In this document: positions 53,201 to 64,000 of the stretch, one piece after another | How positions within the stretch are numbered: position 1 is the stretch's first letter | Layout: each line of letters opens with the position of its first letter | Origin: Gymnorhina tibicen | Taxonomy: Eukaryota; Chordata; Aves; Passeriformes; Artamidae | NCBI GenBank assembly: GCA_013399875.1 | Contig: VXAZ01005475.1 | Coordinates: 1,940,912-2,004,911 of the forward strand | Direction of reading: 5' to 3' | Length of the DNA: 64,000 bases | Program-made: the position numbers and the translations under genes | Notes under the pieces: generated by a model | Told to the model about the DNA's origin: nothing | Databases searched by the model: none | Seen by the model: only the letters and a program-made list of their open reading frames with translations

Positions 53201-55224
53201 AGAAACAAACAGTAGTTAAAGCTAAGAGGCATTATATTAACAGTGAGATCACAAATCCACAAATTGGATCAAACCCCAAGGATTTAGGAAAAACAAGACC
53301 AATAATTTTACCTATCTTTCTAGCCAGGGGCAGGCACACTTTAATTTTTCCTCAAAGATGTACTTAAGTGAAAAATTCTGTAACTCTGGGTGCCTCAAAG
53401 AGATTCCTTGTGGTCAAACTGAAAAGCTGTGTCCCTTTTTTATTCATGGGGCTTTCAGGGATTTGCCAGAAGGTTTTAGTTCTTTGACTAAGCTCCAAAC
53501 ACATCTCTTGTTTTTCTTTCAAGCAGACAGAAGGAGGATTTGTTTACTTTATGCTTAACAGTTGAATGTACCTGAATTTTACACTCACAGCAAGAAACAG
53601 AAGACATTAATTTTAGGCTTTTCTCAGTCTGAATTCACAGACCCCATTTCATTGAAAAGTACCCTATTCACATTGGTTTGACAGGGAGAATCCATCAGTC
53701 ATTCTGTTGAAATGCAGTGGAGCCAGGAGCAGAGGTTACTGGGAACTTCCTTCTGTCACCATTCAGAAAAAAAATCTTTGTTTCTATTCTGTAAGTGAAA
53801 CAAGAATAATTATTTTTGGTAGGATCAGCCTGTAGGATCAAGTGTAAGGTGAATTGAATGTTACTGGATTACCGGATGAGAAGATTAACAAAAGGCAGAG
53901 ACAGGTCTCCCACCAGGATGCATCTGTGGCCTGAGCAATGAGTGAGACGGCTGCTGCAACTTGCAGAGCATAGACCCTGCAGCTCATAGCTCCTTCTCAC
54001 CACGGGGGACTATTCAAAGCATAGCTGGTGATTAATTAGAAGGCGAAGAAAACCCATTGCCTTTATATATACTCCCTACAATATGTAGAAGGGAAATCAA
54101 TTTATTTGAATTTCACTGTAAGTGATATGACCCTCAGATTCCTATTTACTTCTACAGAGGATGAAACATGTTCCTGTGGACTGAATATATTAAAGAGGTC
54201 CCCAGTATAATGTGTCTATGGAGAAATGGAGAAATAGGTGCCTAAAAGCCAGATACACGAAATAACAGGGTAAGGGCCCTTGAACACTGCTCCTTGTGAA
54301 AGCTGGCTTTGCACAGTAAAAGTGAAGAGGTAGACCACCAATGAACAACTCGATGTATAGATTTATAGCAAACATTACTTCTGCGGGATTAGATGACGTG
54401 ACAGTTTTTATACTACTCTAAACTTTGTAAGAAAATATAGAAAGGAACAGCTTTCTTCGTGAGAACAGAAATTTCCACAACCAATCCCTTAGTTTTCTGT
54501 TTTACTTTCCAGAAGGGCAAAATGGATTTAATATTAGAAATATGTTCTCTCTGGATTCAATTTCAATCTCGGCCACACTCTCTAAATAAGAATCTATGAT
54601 CCAACTGACCGTTCTTGCAAAGTTCCCTCTAATATATCTGTAAATGAAATATGTGTGTTAGAACAGACTGCATAAGTTTAACTAAATTGGCTTGAAACAC
54701 ACATATTTTAGCTAAGTGAGTGCAGGATTTTGTGCAGACAATGTCTATATCACCTGCCTGTGTGCTCTGTTTTAGTTAGGAAATATAAGAATGGAATGTC
54801 TGCGAGGGGAGGAGAAAATTCAGTTATAATCAGTTATTCAAGGTTTTTTAATGCAGGCCATATTATGAGGGGGAATAACTACCAGTTTTCAACCGGTTAG
54901 TATGAAGGTTACTGTAAATCTGTAAACTTTGTTACTGACTTTTGGAAAAACAAAACAAATCTCTTTCTTGCTGGGAAATATTTTTTCACACTAATAGGGA
55001 AAAAAAAAAGAAATATCTATTGAGATAAACAGAAAATAATCTTTGAATGTTTAACACCATAATGTAGAGCATTTAAAAAAAAAAGAAAGAACCAAAAATC
55101 TGCTCTTGATTATACATGATTTTCAATGAGTCAAAAAGGGGTAGTACAAGCACATCCAAAGAATAGAATTTGGCTCATGGGATGTAAGGCAAGAAAGAGA
55201 CTTGAAAAATAAAAACTCCATATA

Positions 55225-55251
55225 ATCATCATCATCATCATTATTATAATA
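55225..55251. repeat. (ATC)n/(ATT)n trinucleotide microsatellite
   Basis: Five ATC-type units change into ATT-type units (ATTATTATAAT). This is simple sequence, likely polymorphic. Confidence 0.8.
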
Positions 55252-55506
55252 ACATACATGTTTGAATTTTAGAAATTGTTTGAAATGAATGCAACTAAAA
55301 ACTATTGCTGTTCAATAGCAGGCACATTACAGGGTTATCTGCAAAATCACATGAGGCATATATTTTTAATTTAATTCCTCCAAGTTATGTGTCATATGCC
55401 TTTGAGGTATTGGTGTGGTTTTGCTGTTTGGTATTTTTTTAATATAAATTATGCATTATAATTATATTTAACTCGTAAGTTTTACAAAAAATTCTTATTT
55501 AAATGC

Positions 55507-55878
55507 TCAAAATTTAGAATTGCTAAAAGGATGAATTTGTCCATGAAGAATTGTCATGGTAGAATCAAAAGAATGGTGAAATCCTTTAAGTGCCATATCT
55601 TTGCAATGCAGATTAGACCTTTGCAATTCATATTGCACCTGTGCAACTTCAGACCAAGAACGAGCTGCTGTGTGTCTGGTTGTGCTGACAACACCGTCAA
55701 CAACCTCGTGTCCATAGTGTTGATAATTACCAAGCTCTAGTGAACTGGTGTAAGAGCTGTTGGCAGAACTGTACTTCCTTCCACCACCTGCAGATGCAGA
55801 ACACAAGAGAGCTGAAATGAAGTAAATACCCGTTCTTTTCCTTGCTTGATAAGTTGATCCTATACCAGAAATCTCCAT
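55507..55878 (-). other. Unassigned open frame, 123 codons
   Basis: This is the longest open frame in the window. It starts at a genuine ATG on the minus strand and ends in TGA. The translation is rich in Ser and Thr in its first half (…YSSANSSYTSSLELGNYQHY…) and shows no signal peptide, membrane segment or domain that I know. On the same strand, 'acttcatttcag' and 'ttctgcatctgcag' near 55785-55830 resemble splice acceptors, so part of it could be an antisense exon. A frame of this length is also expected about once or twice by chance in this amount of AT-rich DNA. I do not call it a gene. Confidence 0.15.
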
Positions 55879-57656
55879 GACAGTTCAAAGTATTGGAGAC
55901 AGGATGATAGGAAGGTGTCATGAGCTTGGCTAGCTTGAAGAAGTTCAAAAAGAGGGTCATGTGAGCAGGAGGACTGCTAATGAATAAAATCTTGCAATAT
56001 CTTTTTGTGGTCTCTAAGGGGAAATTCTCATAGTTCATCTTCCTAGAAAAAGGCTGGACACTTCAGAGTAATGTTTGGTAATTAAGTACATTGTGTGGCT
56101 GTCGTTAGCTTTTAGGTAACAAAAAAGACCAGATTATAAAGAATTATACTGTACAATTTTTTTTGAAAATTGGTATTTTTCTACTTTAAAAACACAGATG
56201 CATCTGTTTAAATGAGCTTCCAAGAGAAATGCAAAGCTGGAGTTTTCCATGAGTCTAGGTGAAGTTTTGTAATCTTTTGATTTTCCCACTGTAATACAAG
56301 AGTTAGTCCTGCTCTACAATAAATCCTGGATTCCTTTTAAATGCAAATACATGTCAAAATTGCATACACAAATTTAGAATTCCAGACTTGTCAAGCAATA
56401 TTAAAATTACCTAATTCTGAAAACACCAGAAAGTTAAATTAACATTTAAAAGACATGATGATGATTCACTGGTCAGAAATACATATCTTCCAGCATTCTG
56501 TGTTTTATTCTAATTAGATTATGCATTTCATAAAACATGGATAAAATCTGAAATAAAAATATTCTATAGTCCTTCAATGAAAGTACAGTAAGTGATTTCC
56601 ATGGTTATACTCATCTATTGGACTAAATTCTTACTGGACAGAAGTTGTGCTAGAGAGAGACCTTTTCCAGGGGTTGATTTTCTGTCCATTTCAGTGCCCA
56701 GTAGATCTCAACATTGATCCTCATCTTGGTTGCATTCACTGAAATCCTGAATATTTTTGTTTTGGAAATCAGGCTGGCAAAACCTAGCATTTCTTTCTTT
56801 TATTTCCTCTCATAGGTTATAGCACTATAGTCCCATTCATCAGGTTAACCTTTATTTATTTTCTGAGACTTGAGTCAATGCATCTCACTACACATTTTAA
56901 GTCAGAGTTAACAGTGACTTGTGGAAGGGAGTAGGTTTCTACTGATGATTCAGAATTTAAAAAAATGGATAGGTCAGTGAATACTCCTACATGATTCATA
57001 CTGTTCTTTCAGGATTTCAAGAGTGCTTGCCATACTTGAAAGGAAGATCAGAGGCTTGGAATGGAAAAGGCTTTGGATATTCATTTCAAAGATAGTGGAA
57101 TAGAGATAGCAAATAACAACCACACATCTCTAACTGTAGTCTTCCTTTCACAGAGCTCTCTCATTGCTAATAACCTCCTGTTTTTAAAATGTGTTTGAAG
57201 TTTGGATGCTAATGGAATGCACCTACTTAGATCACTCCTGTAGTTAATATTTTGCTTGAAGTAGACAACACTGATGTGAATTCATGTCCAATCTAAAAAT
57301 ATATATATTCTTAAAGAATATTTGTTACTGTTTTTACAAAGAATATTTTTTCTGCTCTTCATGTCTACACTCTTTCTTTATCAGTGCCAGGGATAAATGC
57401 TGGCTAGCTCTGCTGGCATACTGCGGGAAACACAGACTCCCAACAGAAACAGCAATGTAAATCACTGCTATTTCTCCCTGTTTTGAGTCTGAGCTGCATG
57501 TCTGAGCGGTCTCTGCTGCTATTTCACATACTATTCACCAAAGCCAAGGCTTGCATGAATGCACCATGACTGTTTGAAATGTCCACTACAACTGGGGACA
57601 TAGTTTTACTCTTTTAGTTGCAAAAATGCATTGGTTTGACCTTGCCTTGGATCAAG

Positions 57657-57675
57657 TTTTTTTTTTTTTTTTTTT
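57657..57675. repeat. T19 homopolymer
   Basis: The longest homopolymer in the window. It could be the poly(A) tail of a minus-strand retrocopy, but the following sequence (from 57676) resembles no gene or SINE that I recognise. Confidence 0.85.
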
Positions 57676-58882
57676 GTCATTCAGTACAACAGCACAATGT
57701 TGTAAATAAGATAGGTAAAAATAATTTGTCCAATAACATTAAACACAAAAATTCTGAAGAATGTTTGTACTGTTAAAAAAACTTTGCAAAGTCTCTTTCT
57801 TTGAGGAAATAAAATGCTGGGTCCAAGCCAAAATATCTGGTGTTATCCTGATGTGTATTAAACGACTATATTTTTTTTCCTCAAATAAGAATTCAATTTA
57901 TTGTGGTAATTTAAATTATTAACATGTAAGGAATTTTGAAACCTGTTCACCATTTGCCAGCTTTTTGCAGTTAGAGCTGTATTTCATTCTCATGCAGAGG
58001 ATATGCAAGAAAATAAAGGTAGCCCCTAGCAATGCACTGGAAGGACAGCTCATAAAACTTTTCCTGGGCCACTGCACAGAGGGGAAGTTGATCCTAGGCA
58101 AAAGTTACAGGTCTTATTCACGCTGAAAATAGGCATCTTGCCTAACCATGCTTGGGAACCAATGGACTGCATGAAACTAAGTATGACACCAGTTTCTAAA
58201 CAAGTTTGTAGGAAGAGTTGAGGCTCCCAGATCAGTACTGGGAAGATTAGCAGGAACATGATGCACTTGGACTGACTCAGCAGTAAAAACCAGCCTCCCA
58301 AACCTCCTGGAGTTCTTTGCAGGGGTCTGAAAGCATGAGGAGAAGGTAGATCTAACTGACATAATCCACTCTTATTTCCAAAATGCTTCCAATATGCTTC
58401 CTAATTACAAAAAAATTGTAGGAACTAGCTATAGCACAACTTACATTTTTTGGCATGCAGTTGATTATAACAAGTGTTAAGACTGCATGGTCACCTCCTG
58501 TGGTGACTTGGCATAGGCGCTATCCGTGAAGTTCTGCAAGGGTTGGTTCCAGAACCACGTGCATAAAAGACCCAAAGAAGGGATGAGAAGTTACCTGACC
58601 AAGTTATGTATGTTATGAAGTCATCCAGACTAAGGATGACTTAAGATATTGTCATATTATGCAACTGAGCAAAAATATAGCAGAGGAAATTATTCGCAGA
58701 CAAATGTTTTAAAAAGGCACATATGAAGAACCACCCTTACTTCACACATTGAATTATAGAGTGTGTCATTCACGCTCATAAGTAAGACTTTTGGGTTATG
58801 ATCAATAATTCCACAGCAATGTCAGCTCAGTATTTAATACAGTAAGAAAGACAAGCTAAGTATTAGGAATTATTGGAAAAGC

Positions 58883-58912
58883 AATAGATAAGATAATAGA
58901 TATAATAGATAA
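58883..58912. repeat. Degenerate GATAAT/AGATA minisatellite
   Basis: AATAGATAAGATAATAGATA continues as TAATAGATAA, an AT-rich short tandem array with imperfect units. It contains repeated GATA cores, which are expected by chance in such sequence. Confidence 0.65.
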
Positions 58913-60751
58913 TTTCCCCATCCATGCCATTGTTACAATTCCTACTGTCTCAAATACACATCTTGACTACTTTTCACATATCTGGTCTTTCCATCTAATG
59001 AAGGATAAAGTAGAAATGGGAAGGTTGCTGAGAACAGAGCAAAAAAAGTAAAGATATGGAAGGATTGGTGTAGAAGGAAAGATTAAGCAAATTTCAGTCC
59101 ATAAAGTAAATGAGTGAGAATAATCTGTGAAATCAAGATTGTTGTGAAAGGAATGCCAAGGCCTTAGGCAGGGGGAACAGTAATTTTCTTTCTCTTCTGG
59201 TGGAACAACTGGAAGGCCACAAGTGAAGCTATAGAGGCCAAGCTCAGAACACACAAACAAGGTAATTATGCAACCAGTACTTGAATTTTTGAACCACTAG
59301 CCACAGGATGTTGTGGATGCTGAAAGTTTACATGACGTCAAGAGGAGACAGAACAAGCTCATAAAGGATAAATTCACTGAAGTTTATTAACTACCTAAGA
59401 AATGCATCTGGCTAAAGTTCTTCAGCTGACAATGTCTGGCAACTGCAGATAAAAGGAAGGGGTAGTATGTATACTTGCTTTTTTTTAACATGCTTTCTTA
59501 CACATTCTATTTTTGCCTTCTGATAGGGACAGCTTAGTGGCCCAGAACTTTTGGTCTTACCAAATATGGCCATTATTATATTCATACCAAGTGTTAGATT
59601 TCTTATTTTGGGGTTAAAAAGGGATTTCAAATGCAAAGATATTTTATTTCTCTTTTTTTTCTTCTCCCTGCCCCATGTGCTGGGTTTCTGTCTAACAGTC
59701 TGTCAAGGCATCTTCTATGATGATTAGTGAATCTGACTGAAATAAATAATAGTTTCATTTTAAGTTAAATTTTGGATGTGATTTTCAGTCACTTCCCAGA
59801 CACTGGAGAAAACGTAAAAAAGTTCCTGTCTTCAGCTGAAAAGGGAAGGGACTTATTTGCTTTTACGGTCAGTAAAGTACTGTTAGATAAAAATGAATTT
59901 TCCAAAATCTGCTTTAGATGAATCTCTGTAAGTGATGAGAAAAGTTCACAGCATTTTAAAAAAGACATTAGAAAGACTAATAGGACAAGAATTTGGTTGT
60001 TAAATTTTTAATTCCATTTGAATAAAAGTTTTGTTTTAATTAAAAGGATAGGTGAATTGGAGTAAATAAATTCTGTTCATTAATTCCATTCCATTCTTAG
60101 TTCACTGTGGATTACAGATGAATTCTGCTCTGAACAAGACAAAAAAGTTCCCAAGAATTTTTTTATATCCCATATGAAAAAGTGGGTTATCCAAGTTCAG
60201 TATTTCATTGAAATATTATCTTAATCTCTCCCTTAAGTAAGATGTTAATTCCTTACTGAAACTGAACACATAATCAAGACTCATAAGCATATCCACAGGC
60301 TAATTTGGCTTGAAAAATAAACTAAGGGAGAAAATTGAAAGTGGGCACAGAAGAGAGCAGCAAAGTCAGATTCTTGGCGAATACAAGGAAACACCCTTCA
60401 GTTTGCTCTTAGTAAAACATCATGATGGGTAGATTTTGTCTGGCAAGGAATTTTTTCCACAGAAGATGGAAGGGCTTGTTAGGCTATATGAAATAAAAAA
60501 TGTAAGTGTCTTCAGCAGGGTGATCAAAATCTTTCAGCCTAGCATCTCCTGATATCTTGGCTTTCATTACCTCAAATTTATCAGATGTCTCTCAGTGTAA
60601 TGTTAGAGCCCACTGTGAACATAACTTCTGGCTCTAGAGCAAGCCCAGGCTGTCCAACTCTTCTGCCTGAGATGAGTCAAAGATTAAAACCTGAACAGAA
60701 GAGCCTGTGTGCTGCCACCAGAAAGTATTCTGACCAATTAAAAGCTCTTAA

Positions 60752-60779
60752 ACGTGCATTTTGCATTTTTAATGCACGT
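60752..60779. repeat. Hairpin ACGTGCATT-N10-AATGCACGT with E-box
   Basis: Perfect 9-bp arms flank a 10-base loop (TTGCATTTTT). The right arm extends into CACGTG at 60775-60780, a canonical E-box palindrome. Confidence 0.88.
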
Positions 60780-63700
60780 GGATTGACTACTTTTGGTGAG
60801 GGGTTGTTTTAAATAAAAAGGTGTGAAATCTGACAGTCATCCTCTTGTAAGAGCCTGATGATTACAGATACCTGAGAGCAAGAGTCTGAAGTTTTGAATT
60901 CTACTTGGGGAGTCAACCCCACCTTTCCTACTTCACGCAGGAGAGCTGAAATCGCTAATCTAAGGGCAAAGGTAGCATGAGGTTACTCATCTATTATTTT
61001 TGAATGACTTCACTGCCAGTAATGGAAGACTTGGGAAGAACATCTCACTGAGTGTATTCTTTTTTTTGGAAAAGGTGGGCCCTGAGTTCTAGTCTTGCTT
61101 TAAGGCCTGTTTACTTAGTGTCTGTTTAATGTACCAGTTAAAGAAATACTGGGAAAATGAGCATGTAAATCATTTCAACATACCAAGTACAGAAGTAAAC
61201 ACCATCTTTCTTTCCTTTGCTACCTCAGATGTGACACAGAAATGTAAGGCTTACTTAGTTCACAAATCCTGTGAGAAAAATCCTCAAGGAAATGGAGCCT
61301 TTTCTGAGCTTTTTACCTGAGTCTCAGTCTTTGAACATGATATGCACGGAAGTGTTTCTTTAGGCATTTGTAATTCCAATATGTGGATCACTTAGACTGG
61401 TTTTTGTTGATGCCTGTTTTTTCACAAGCACTATATAAGTAGCCTAGATGACTCAGAAAGATTTTTCTTTGTAACAAAAGGTTTAAAGTTAGGCAATTTA
61501 CTATCTGATTTCTCGTACCTTTGTCATTTAACAGAACTGTGCTTCTTTGTTAGGATGCTCTATAGCTCAGCTCGATCACTTCAAATATGCTCTTTTATGA
61601 GAATGCTGGGAGACTGCATTGACCAAAGTATTCACACCTGTGAATAGGGTCATAGATACTGTTCAGCAAAACTGACAGTGGAAAATTCAGCAACTAACTT
61701 AATAGTTTTGGGATTTTGTATTCCCTGCCCAGATTTTTTTTTGTGGATGGCAGAGTTTGATGTTCTCCATAGATGGCAAATAATTAAACTTCCTCGTATG
61801 AATCAGTTGATGTTGCTGACTCTATGAAAGTGCTTAGGAGACCAAGAGACACGATGGTGCTTAATCCAGAAAACTAGGTCATTGAAAAACATAAAATATT
61901 TACAGTTATATATGGTGTGGAAAGAGAGGTACAGCAGATGTCTATAGCGGGAGATGATGTGGAAAAATAGGTGCAGCAGATTTTCCCTTTGTAGCTGTTG
62001 AGGTGATTCCTGGAAACTCTGCATCAGTTTCAGCTAGAGGCCACCCAGCTTCCGTAATGAGTCAAAAACCTTGTGAGCAAAACAGCGTAGGCTGTTCTAA
62101 TAGAGCATTTTATTTGCTAATGAGTCTTTACTATCATGTTCTCTGTTCTCCTCACTCCAATTTATCAGGGTTGAATTTATTTGCTGTGATCACTGAGAAG
62201 AAAAAAAAGGATAATTTGATGCCTAGTGTTCTAGGTTGTATCAGCTAATGCATATTAATTAATTCATGCTTCTGTAATCAAGCTAATAGTGATCTCAGAC
62301 CCTGCTGAATATGGCAAAAGCCAAATAAACAGAGCTCTAATAATTTTGTAGACAAAGTGGAGTTTTCACATGATGTAGGAATTCCATTTGGACCCTCTCC
62401 ATTTTGATGAATTCTGCTGAAGAATGAGGAAGAACACGGTATTTCTAACATGAATGTTTGGTTGAGGTATTTTCTTGCAACCTCATTTTTTAAAAAAAAG
62501 CATTAAGGATTCTTGCATGATGTAAAGACAGTGACAAGCTCTTGAAAAATATAACGTTCATGGTACTAAAAGCCTCAAACAAAGAAAATGCAATTTACTT
62601 GGATTCTAACTTATCACATACTTTATCCCATTGTTTCAAGTTCTATCTTCTGTACCAGTGAAACCTTATTTTGTCTTTCTGGAGTGAAATTCAGTTCTCC
62701 CTAGATACAGTCATAAGACCATAGCCTACTAAAAGCCATCACTGAAACAAGATTCATGAGAGAAGTTGTGGGAAGAGTCCACTTGACTCAGGAGGTCTGT
62801 GCTCCTGCAGAATCTTCCAAATCACCCCTTCAGGAACATCTCTGCTATTCTAATCATATTTCTGAAGATAGCATTCATTTGTACATCCACTGTACATACA
62901 TCCATTCATTTCTGTGTGCATATCAAAGCATTTAATCAGCACAAAGACATATGGTTGGATTTTCTACAGCCCCTTAGTTCCTAGTCAAAAAAGCTCTTAC
63001 AAAAAAGTGTCTTAAACTTTATATTAGTATCCAAATAAGGTTTAAAATCATACACCACTTATCAGATATTTGAACATTCCTGACTTACCTCAGTTTAATG
63101 CTTTCTTATTTGTCTGATGCTTTAAATTATCTACCTGTGTTTGAAGAGATTCTCAGAGAACATGTTAAGGAAAATCCCTCCAAAAACATATCTGAAAGAG
63201 AAAAAAAAAAGCTTAAAAAATGAAAATTAGAAACTAAAATTATGAATTTAAATGGATTTAATGGGAAACAGTAACTGATGAAAAGTCAAACTCGTGAGAA
63301 CAGCATAGAGACTTTCACTTCTAGGAGGCTGTGATTCAGTTTAAGTCCAGATCAGTCATAACTAGCTATGTTAGGCCTGTGTAGGATAAGTGTGTGGTCT
63401 TGCATGTGAACATATGTTGATATTTCAGAAGTCTGTGCTACAACTGCAACTAATTAATACCCTGCTGGAGATCACAGCAAGGAGGCCAGTGACTGAGATA
63501 ACTTGGAGACTAAACTGTCCTCTGACCCAAGAGATGACTTTGCCTGTGGCAGCTGACATAGTCACCACTAAGAAACTTGCTATCCTCTGTACCATATGCA
63601 TGCTTTGGGTAAACAGAGAAATTACACATTTTTAGATTCCAGAGGCCTTTAATGGTTGTTAAAATTGTATAACATAAGATATGTAAAAATGTTAAACTGT

Positions 63701-64000
63701 AGTATCCTTGTCTTATTTTCATGCAACAGTATTGATAATGATTTGCATAGTTAAAGTAATGTTGCCAGATCTTGCAAAGCCAATTAATTATAAATCCTTA
63801 TTTGTAATGATGGTAATGAAAATCCCATGGATACTTGTACCTGAATTTAAACTTATGTTATTTTTTCAAACCCCATACGTGTACAGAGAGGTGGAAACTT
63901 GACAGAGATCCCATTGTATCCATAGGCATGTAGTGCTGAAATTATATGGCTGGAGTACCTGCTAATTTTTAGGGAAAAGCTTACAGTCTTGTGGAAGTTT

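Larger units (their letters stand above)
41343..64000 (+). other. NAV3 intron 1, 3' part reaching the window edge
   Basis: About 22.7 kb of intron with no recognisable transposon. I looked for the next NAV3 exon, expected to begin with a calponin-homology domain peptide of the form (I)YTDWANHY, and did not see it, so the intron continues past the window. Contents of note are a purine tract with palindrome (42573-42625), a 15-bp duplication (45221-45250), several hairpins, a T19 run and three enhancer-like blocks described as findings. Confidence 0.65.

Noticed and set aside
57657..57720. T19 run as the tail of a minus-strand retrocopy
   Set aside because: The adjacent sequence shows no recognisable gene or SINE body and no target-site duplication that I could identify.
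45957..60780. Hairpins at 45957 and 60752 as microRNA precursors
   Set aside because: The stems are only 9-12 bp, far shorter than the roughly 30-bp stems of real precursors.
1..64000. More than a hundred open frames of 60-123 codons on both strands
   Set aside because: They overlap heavily, many begin at non-ATG codons, and apart from the NAV3 exon and the CR1 remnants none resembles a known protein. This is what AT-rich vertebrate DNA gives by chance.
1..64000. Endogenous retrovirus, tRNA, snRNA, rRNA or CRISPR array
   Set aside because: No gag/pol-like frames, paired long terminal repeats, tRNA cloverleaf, snRNA or rRNA landmarks, or regularly spaced repeats were seen by eye.
41343..64000. 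NAV3 exon 2 (start of the calponin-homology domain) within the window
   Set aside because: I looked for sequence able to encode a YTDWANHY-like start after an acceptor AG and found no match, so the exon must lie beyond the window.

Overview
The window looks like a bird nuclear genome, and nearly all of it is non-coding. It is AT-rich, has many A and T runs, and carries several CR1-type LINE 3' ends that finish in the avian octamer (ATTCTRTG)n. I see no operons, ribosome binding sites, bacterial genes or rRNA. The many short open frames behave like chance frames in such DNA. The species cannot be fixed from the sequence alone.

I can support one protein-coding exon with confidence: the first coding exon of NAV3 (neuron navigator 3), + strand, 21610-21852. 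It encodes residues 1-81. It starts at an ATG in good context behind an in-frame stop and ends exactly at a splice donor in phase 0, at the residue where the known vertebrate NAV3 protein passes into its calponin-homology domain. I looked for the next exon (residues 82 onward) downstream and did not find it, so bases 21853-64000 (42,148 bp) are the start of a very long first intron. Bases 1 to about 21,100 are upstream flank, or possibly introns of a longer isoform. The probable promoter and 5' leader lie at about 21,100-21,609, with mildly raised CpG, an AP-1-type site and two short uORFs.

Repeats, in order: a decayed CR1 remnant (about 3690-3890, +), a CR1-Y-like 3' fragment (about 13704-13849, -), a CR1 3' end (about 25751-26040, +), a CR1-Y-like 3' end (36549-36876, +) and the best preserved CR1 3' portion (40564-41342, +). 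The three intronic copies all point the same way as NAV3. Small tandem duplications, microsatellites and homopolymers are scattered throughout.

The most interesting unexplained structure is a cluster of nested palindromes built on a TAATTAC core at 28493-28569. After it come three complex, homeodomain/POU-rich blocks that could be conserved intronic enhancers (about 46960-47420, 56330-56540 and 62235-62345). I found no convincing novel coding system; the interest here lies in regulatory DNA of a large neuronal gene.
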